DNA from: Cepaea nemoralis
Lineage: Eukaryota; Mollusca; Gastropoda; Stylommatophora; Helicidae
Assembly (NCBI GenBank): GCA_014155875.1
Contig: JACEFZ010014575.1
Span: 653,536-717,535, forward strand
Reading direction: 5' to 3'
Length of the DNA stretch: 64,000 nt
Under the pieces are notes generated by a model. That model made no database searches, was not told where the DNA came from, and worked only from the letters and a program-made list of their open reading frames with translations. Below are positions 57,913 through 64,000 of this stretch, one piece after another. Position numbers and translations under genes: made by a program. How positions within the stretch are numbered: the first letter of the stretch is position 1; the number at the start of each line of letters is the position of its first letter.

Positions 57913-59644
57913 GAACATTACCAATGGACATGTATTTCACGTATTTCACTGTGAGTGGACACCCCAAACAAAATCACAAATAGAGAGGAATTTTATGAGA
58001 ACATTACCAATGGACATGTATTTCATGTATTTCACTGTGAGTGGATACCCCAAACATAATCAAAAATAGAGAGGAATTTTATGAGAACATTACCAATGGA
58101 CATGTATTTCACGTATTTCACTGTGAGTGGATACCCCAAAACAAAATCACAAATAGAGAGGAATTTTATGAGAACATTACCAATGGACATGTATTTCACG
58201 TATTTCACTGTGAGTGGATACCTAAAACATAATCACAAATAGAGAGGAATTTTATAAGAACATTACCAATGGACATGTATTTCACGTATTTCACTGTGAG
58301 TGGACACCCCAAACAAAATCACAAATAGAGAGGAATTTTATGAGAACATTACCAATGGACATGTATTTCACGTATTTCACTGTGAGTGAACACCCCAAAC
58401 AAAATCACAAATAGAGAGGAAGTTTATGAGAACATTACCAATGGACATGTATTTCACGTATTTCACTGTGAGTGAACACCCCAAACAAAATCACAAATAG
58501 AGAGGAATTTTATGAGAACATTACCAATGGACATGTATTTCACGTATTTCACTGTGAGTAAACACCCCAAACAAAACCACAAATAGAGAGGAATTTTATG
58601 AGAATATTACCAATGGACATGTATTTCACGTATTTCACTGTGAGTGAACACCCCAAACAAAATCACAAATAGAGAGGAATTTTATGAGAACATTACCAAT
58701 GGACATGTATTTCATGTATTTCACTGTGAGTGGATACCCCAAACAAAATCACAAATAGAAAGGAATTTTATGAGAACATTACCAATGGACATGTATTTCA
58801 TGTATTTCACTGTGAGTGGACACCCCAAACAAAATCACAAATAGAGAGGAATTTTATGAGAACATTACCAATGGACATGTATTTCATGTATTTCAATGTG
58901 AGTGGATACCCCAAACATAATCACAAATATAGAGGAATTTTATGAGAACATTACCAATGGACATGTATTTCACGTATTTCACTGTGAGTGGATACCCCAA
59001 ACATAATCACAAATAGAGAGGAATTTTATGAGAACATTACCAATGGACATGTATTTCACGTATTTCACTGTGAGTGAACACCCCAAACATAATCACAAAT
59101 AGAGAGGAATTTTATGAGAACATTACCAATGGACATGTATTTCATGTATTTCACTGTGAGTGGACACCCCAAACAAAATCACAAATAGAGAGGAATTTTA
59201 TGAGAACATTACCAATGGACATGTATTTCATGTATTTCAATGTGAGTGGATACCCCAAACATAATCACAAATAGAGAGGAATTTTATGAGAATATTACCA
59301 ATGGACATGTATTTCACGTATTTCACTGTGAGTGGATACCCCAAACATAATCACAAATAGAGAGGAATTTTATGAGAACATTACCAATGGACATGTATTT
59401 CATGTATTTCACTGTGAGTGGATACCCCAAACATAATCACAAATAGAGAGGAATTTTATGAGAACATTACCAATGGACATGTATTTCACGTATTTCACTG
59501 TGAGTGAACACCCCAAACATAATCACAAATAGAGAGGAATTTTATGAGAACATTACCAATGGACATGTATTTCACATATTTCACTGTGAGTGGATACCCC
59601 AAACATAATCACAAATAGAGAGGAATTTTATGAGAACATTACCA
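57913..59644 (+). repeat. 86-bp satellite block between the LINE copies (about 20 copies)
   Basis: The unit is the same as the main array. Variant marks match those left of copy 1: the last units before each LINE share CACATATTTC, CAATGTGAG and GGACACCCC in the same order. GGAAGTTTATG occurs at about 52115 and again at 58419. Positions are offset by 5701 bp near the LINE and by about 6304 bp further out, a difference of seven units. Confidence 0.95.
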
Positions 59645-59661
59645 TTACATTGGCACCTTGC

Positions 59662-59675
59662 CGTCTTGACAGACG
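59662..59675 (-). promoter_or_regulatory. 3' UTR hairpin of LINE copy 2
   Basis: This is the same CGTCTTGACAGACG stem-loop as in copy 1, at the same distance from the element's 3' end. The role as a reverse transcriptase recognition signal is inferred. Confidence 0.45.
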
Positions 59676-59765
59676 ATAGTTTGTGCTTTAAAAAGGCATA
59701 ATAACTTTTAACTATGGCGGTAGCGAGTGTGACTGATAAGGCCAATTTGCGCTGTAAATGTCCGT

Positions 59766-62700
59766 TCACAGTGGGTGCATGTGAACACAGTGGTCATTTC
59801 CACCATCATGCACCATCTTACGTCTCAAACGCTTGGTGTGTGACTTTTCTGCAATAATTTTCTCCTTTGACTTTATTCCATTTCTGATATTTGCCCTCCA
59901 TGCAACACGTTCAGCGGCGACTTGCTCCCAATGTGCATTATCAATGCCTGTATCAATCATGTCCCGCTTACACACATCTTTGTATCGTAGTAGAGGCCGA
60001 CCCTGAGATCTCTTACCCATCTGTAATTCACCAAAAAAGATATCCTTTGGTATTCTACCATCATCCATCCGCCTAAGATGTCCTATCCATCTAAGTCTAC
60101 GAAGACTGAGCATGGAATAAACTGTCACACAACCTGATCTTTCCAATACTTCAGTATTTGTGATTTTGTCTTGCCACTTAATACCAAGAATTCTTCGCAG
60201 ACACCGCATATGAAAGCTGTTTAAATTGTTCTCTTGGTGTGAGTAAGTTGTCCAGGTTTCACTGCCATAGAGAAGAGTACTAAGGACACAGGCTTGATAG
60301 ACAAGGACTTTTGTTTTGGCAGTAAGCTTCCTGTTCTCCCAGACTCTTTTTCTTAACCTGTTCATTGTTGTTGCTGCCTTACCAATCCGGATGTTGATTT
60401 CCTGATCTAGGGATAATTTGCTATTTACCACCGATCCTAGATATGTAAAATGGTCTACTATCTCTAGTTCGGCGTCGTCAATAAAGATTGATGGTACCCC
60501 ATGTGCACCTTGTGACATAATCTGTGTCTTCTTTTTGCTAATTGTTAAACCAAATTCAGAACAAGCATTGGAGAATGCAGATAGTAGACATTGCAATTCT
60601 TCCTCAGAGTGGGTCGTAACTGCAGCATCATCTGCAAAAAGCAACTCTCTGATCAGTACCCTCCTAATTTTGGTCTTAGCCTTCAATCTCTGAGCATTGT
60701 AGAGGCCGCCATCTGAGCGTGAGTGAATGTATATACCACCATCCTGATCACGAAATGCATATTTCAGTAGAAGTGAAAAGTATATTCCAAAGAGGGTGGG
60801 AGCTAGTACACAACCTTGCTTAACTCCACTCTTGATTTCAAATTCTTCAGAAGTTGCACCATCAAACTTGATTATACCCTTCATGCCTGTGTGGAACGAT
60901 TCCACAATGGACAGAAGAGTTGGTGGGCAGCCAATCTTCTTTAGTGCCTTGAACAGACCCTCACGACTGACCAAATCAAATGCCTTTGTGAGGTCGATGA
61001 AGGCAATAAACAGTGGTTGATTCTGTTCACGGCATTTTTCTTGCATTTGTCGCAATGAGAATATCATATCAGTGGTAGACCGGTTCTGTCGAAAGCCACA
61101 CTGTGATTCGGGGTAGACTTGATCTCCTAGGACTTGAAGTCTGCGCAGAACAATTCTGGCAAATACTTTTCCAACAATACACAGAAGTGAGATACCCCTA
61201 TAGTTGTTGCAGTCGCTCCGATCGCCCTTGTTCTTGTAAAGTGTTATGATGCTTGAATCTTTGAAATCCTGTGGGACTTGTCCTTCACGCCAGCATAGCT
61301 CTATTAGCTGGTGGATCTGTATAGTGAGTGTGTCTTGCCCACTCCTGATAACCTCTATTGGAATCCCATCCTTACCTGGAGCCTTGCCAGATGCAAGTTC
61401 ATTTATAGCACACTTAACTTCTGTTATGGTGGGAAGTGTGTCCAGGTGGTCAAGAGTTGGTAGAGCCTCTATGGCGTTGAGGGCATTATCCGCTAGTTTG
61501 GTCTCACTTGAGTAAAGCTCCAAATAGTGCTCTACCCATCTGTCCATCTGCTGTTTCTTATCAGTGATGACTTCTCCAGTCAAGGTTTTCAATGGTGCAC
61601 TTCTTTTGATCACTGGACCACAGGCTTTCTTTATTCCTTCATACATGCTTCTTATGTCTCCCTTATCACTTGCGATTTGAATGGACTCACATAACTTGAT
61701 CCAATAATCATTTGCACACTGCCTGGCAGCCTTTTGCACATCCTTCCTAGCTTGCCTTAGCTCACTCAGAGTGTTACGCGTTGGTCTTTCCTTGTTTCTT
61801 AAGAGAGCTTTCTTCTTCTTATCAATCAAGGGCTGCAGAGTCTCGCTGTTGGCCGCAAACCAGTCCTGCCTCTTATGATCCACAGTGCCGTAAACCTTTA
61901 CGGCAGTTTTACAAAGAGTTTCCTTAAGTTTATTCCATTTATCATTTACTGTACAATTTTCTGGTTTATCAGTGAAAGCGTCTTCAAGTTGCTGTTGAAA
62001 CTGAAAGCACTTTTCAGGATCATGAGTGTTAATAATATTAATCCTGGGGCTAGATTTGTGTTTAGCTGTGTAGATTCTCTTTGGTCTCAGTCTAACCCTT
62101 GCAACAACCAAAGAATGATCCGTATCACAGTCAGCACTGTGGTAACTACGAGTCAATGATATATGGTTCAGATGTTGTCTCCGTGTGATGATGAAGTCCA
62201 GCTGGTGCCAATGGCCGGATCTTGGATGTTTCCATGTGACCTTATGCATCTCTTTTGTTTTAAAAAAAGAGTTTGTAATACATAGGTCATTACTGGTGCA
62301 ATGCTCCAGCAGCCTTTGCCCATTTTCATTCATGCGACCGATGTTGTATTTTCCAAGGCACACTGGCCATGAACTCGAGTCCTTGCCCACACGAGCATTG
62401 AAATCACCGAGCATATAAATGTAGTCAGATTTTGGAACTGCCTTGATCACAGAGTCTAACTCCTCATAGAACAAATCCTTCACATCATCAGAGGAATCGA
62501 GTGTCGGTGCATATGCAGTAATAATGGTGGCAAACCCACAAGAGGTTGCCAAGCGCAGGGATAATAGTCTTTCATTTCCTCCTGCTGGAATTTCAATCAT
62601 TCCCAGTAGCGAATTCTTCACTGCAAAGCCCACACCGTGTTGCCTTTTTTCTGCCTGCCCTTTACCCTTCCAGAAAAAGGTGTAGTTGTTTTCCCTGAGT

Positions 62701-62843
62701 GACCCTTCCTCAGCGAGGCGAGTCTCCTGCAGGCCAGCAATATCAATGTTAAGACGATTGAGTTCGGCATCAATCACAGCCGTTTTTCTCACATCGTCAA
62801 TATTGGTCAAGTCAGTGGAAAATCCTGGACACATGGTTCTCAC
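59766..62843 (-). CDS. LINE copy 2 endonuclease-reverse transcriptase polyprotein
   Basis: A 1025-codon frame, uninterrupted from endonuclease through reverse transcriptase to the C-terminal region. Motif positions match copy 1: Glu40, GDFN 146-149, Asp242-His243, FADD 736-739 (nt 60627-60638). It continues through FTYLGSVV, LLYGSETWTT and RRLRWIGHLRRMDD without the break seen in copy 1. Near its end one extra G (GAACACAGTGG against GAACACATGG in copy 1, about 59790) changes the frame, so it ends HMHPL and lacks the C-terminal zinc finger. As in copy 1 the listed start is GTG, the first ATG lies three codons inside, and ATWNVR lies upstream. Catalytic domains look complete. Confidence 0.93.
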   Translation of the reverse strand: MRTMCPGFSTDLTNIDDVRKTAVIDAELNRLNIDIAGLQETRLAEEGSLRENNYTFFWKGKGQAEKRQHGVGFAVKNSLLGMIEIPAGGNERLLSLRLATSCGFATIITAYAPTLDSSDDVKDLFYEELDSVIKAVPKSDYIYMLGDFNARVGKDSSSWPVCLGKYNIGRMNENGQRLLEHCTSNDLCITNSFFKTKEMHKVTWKHPRSGHWHQLDFIITRRQHLNHISLTRSYHSADCDTDHSLVVARVRLRPKRIYTAKHKSSPRINIINTHDPEKCFQFQQQLEDAFTDKPENCTVNDKWNKLKETLCKTAVKVYGTVDHKRQDWFAANSETLQPLIDKKKKALLRNKERPTRNTLSELRQARKDVQKAARQCANDYWIKLCESIQIASDKGDIRSMYEGIKKACGPVIKRSAPLKTLTGEVITDKKQQMDRWVEHYLELYSSETKLADNALNAIEALPTLDHLDTLPTITEVKCAINELASGKAPGKDGIPIEVIRSGQDTLTIQIHQLIELCWREGQVPQDFKDSSIITLYKNKGDRSDCNNYRGISLLCIVGKVFARIVLRRLQVLGDQVYPESQCGFRQNRSTTDMIFSLRQMQEKCREQNQPLFIAFIDLTKAFDLVSREGLFKALKKIGCPPTLLSIVESFHTGMKGIIKFDGATSEEFEIKSGVKQGCVLAPTLFGIYFSLLLKYAFRDQDGGIYIHSRSDGGLYNAQRLKAKTKIRRVLIRELLFADDAAVTTHSEEELQCLLSAFSNACSEFGLTISKKKTQIMSQGAHGVPSIFIDDAELEIVDHFTYLGSVVNSKLSLDQEINIRIGKAATTMNRLRKRVWENRKLTAKTKVLVYQACVLSTLLYGSETWTTYSHQENNLNSFHMRCLRRILGIKWQDKITNTEVLERSGCVTVYSMLSLRRLRWIGHLRRMDDGRIPKDIFFGELQMGKRSQGRPLLRYKDVCKRDMIDTGIDNAHWEQVAAERVAWRANIRNGIKSKEKIIAEKSHTKRLRRKMVHDGGNDHCVHMHPL

Positions 62844-62927
62844 GTTCCAGGTTGCAAGCCGTAGCTTGAGGTTTCTATTTATATTTTTGTTTGTACCTGG
62901 TGCATTGGTTTTACAGCCTGCGATTCA

Positions 62928-63613
62928 GATTTTGTCCTAGCCCCAAGCACCCATTGAAGCAGGCAGGCTGTGGCGGATCAGCACCCAATTGGCTGGGGGC
63001 TGCCCAGCTTGAGGCGGGCGGTAGCTGATCAGTGACACCTATAGGTGTCTCCCACCGTCAGAGGCAACGCGTGGCGCCCCATGTCTACGCCAACTGACAA
63101 GGACTTATAACCCGTAACAGTTGCCTCTCGCTTTGATTCCGAGACCAGTTAAGACCAGGGATGGAGTTATTGCCTCTCCATAGCACAAAGCCTGGGCTAA
63201 AATATAGAGATCATGTGTTGCCCATGCAGCATGATCCCTCTCTCGGCCTGCCTAGTTCACTCCAGAGGAAAGGTAACACCCCTACATCTGGAACAAGACA
63301 AGCTGCAGAAGCTGCCGGATCAGCAAAGCAATGCTCTAACTGTCCGCCTGTCGGAGCTTCGATCCTAGACCAGTCGCCAACCAAGGCTTAGGGCCTGGTC
63401 TGCCCTGCCATGACAATTTTGTCTTTAGCTTGCATTTCCTCGCACCAGGGTAAGGCTTGTACCCTCCCAATTGCGCTCTTCCGCCCGAAGCCGTTGGCAC
63501 AATGTGGGGTGTCGGGTTTGGTAAGCGCCGCCCAACGTTCGGCGCTAACAGAAACCAGGTAGTACCGTCTACTGTTATACGGTAGCTCAGTCATATCTGA
63601 CTAAGACCTGACT
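62928..63613 (-). other. LINE copy 2 leader (5' UTR)
   Basis: This is the counterpart of the copy 1 leader, with the same 68-codon upstream frame at 63594-63388. No promoter motif was identified; LINE promoters are internal and not recognisable by eye. Confidence 0.5.
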
Positions 63614-64000
63614 GAACATTACCATGGACATGGTATTTCACGTATTTCACCTGTGAGTGGAACACCCAAAAAAATCACAAATAGAAGGAATTTTATGAGG
63701 AAAATTACCAATGGACATTTGAATTTTCATGTATTTCACTGTGATGATACCAAACTAATCAAAAATAGACATAGGAATCTTTATGAGAACAATTACCTAC
63801 TGGACATGTATTTCATTATTTCACTGTGATTGGATACCCCAAAACAAAATCACAATAGAGAGAATTTTATGAGAACATTACCAATGGACATGTAATTTTC
63901 CCGTATTTCACTGTGAGTGGATACATAAAACATCTAATCACCAATAGAGAGGAATTTTTAATAACATTACATGGCCATGTATTTCACGTATTTCACTGTG
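63614..64000 (+). repeat. 86-bp satellite, right-hand block, indel-rich
   Basis: About 4.5 units follow LINE copy 2 and run off the window. They carry many single-base insertions and losses (GACATGGTATTTC, CACCTGTGAG, AAAAAAATCAC). The first unit keeps a GGAACACCC mark comparable to GGACACCCC after copy 1, which supports a shared origin of the right flanks. Confidence 0.9.

Larger units (their letters stand above)
59645..63613 (-). mobile_element. Full-length APE-type non-LTR retrotransposon, copy 2
   Basis: This is 3969 bp, like copy 1, with the same insertion point in the 86-bp unit and the same 11-bp duplication (59634-59644, 63614-63624). The few differences noted are the one-base indels at the two coding breaks and substitutions such as GCAAGTTCA for GCAAGCTCA, GTCAGAT for GTCGGAT and GGCCAATTTG for GGCCTATTTG. 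Start-to-start distance from copy 1 is 5701 bp. A segmental duplication of element plus satellite explains this better than two insertions; an assembly duplication is also possible. Confidence 0.92.

Overview
This window looks like a repeat-dominated stretch of an animal nuclear genome. Every recognisable coding segment belongs to a eukaryotic retroelement or DNA transposon, and two possible spliced host exons are the only hints of ordinary genes. There is no operon, bacterial RNA gene or CRISPR. A marine invertebrate such as a mollusc is my guess for the organism, but nothing here fixes the taxon. By eye about 40 of 64 kb is tandem satellite DNA.

Region 1 (1-9955) is an almost complete LTR retrotransposon. 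The 5' LTR is cut by the window edge and the 3' LTR is about 9339-9955. The internal order is Gag (SCAN-like capsid, two zinc knuckles), protease, integrase, reverse transcriptase, RNase H. Integrase lies upstream of reverse transcriptase, which is the copia-like order known for the Gmr1 group of Ty3/gypsy elements. The copy is broken by several frame changes, by a 59-bp tandem duplication in integrase, and by a nested antisense non-LTR fragment (about 4242-5027) lying just before the catalytic Glu codon.

Region 2 (9956-27774) is a mosaic of unrelated tandem arrays with units of 29, 108, 40, 58, 43, 53 and 14 bp, separated by short unique stretches. The unique stretches hold two candidate host exons (about 12772-12880 on + and 20528-20680 on -), a decayed non-LTR reverse transcriptase (25250-26760, minus), a 249-bp mariner-type element with TA flanks inserted in it, and a tRNA-derived SINE-like sequence near 27.5 kb.

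Region 3 (27775-64000) is an 86-bp satellite with more than 320 copies. Two nearly identical 3969-bp non-LTR retrotransposons (53944-57912 and 59645-63613, minus strand) interrupt it. Each encodes an APE endonuclease, a reverse transcriptase and a C-terminal zinc finger. Both have the same 11-bp target duplication and matching satellite flanks, so the pair most likely arose by duplication of one 5701-bp block (element plus satellite) and not by two insertions. Each copy has one different single-base frame change.

Assembly cautions: a perfect 19-bp Tn5/Nextera mosaic end is embedded in the satellite at 50800-50818. Single-base indels are frequent in 40.4-49.9 kb and after 63.6 kb, and the two LTRs differ mainly by single-base indels. 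Some apparent frameshifts may therefore be consensus errors. I found no new multi-gene system. The most notable items are the integrase-first retrotransposon, the duplicated LINE-plus-satellite block, the higher-order structure of the satellites, and the adapter remnant.
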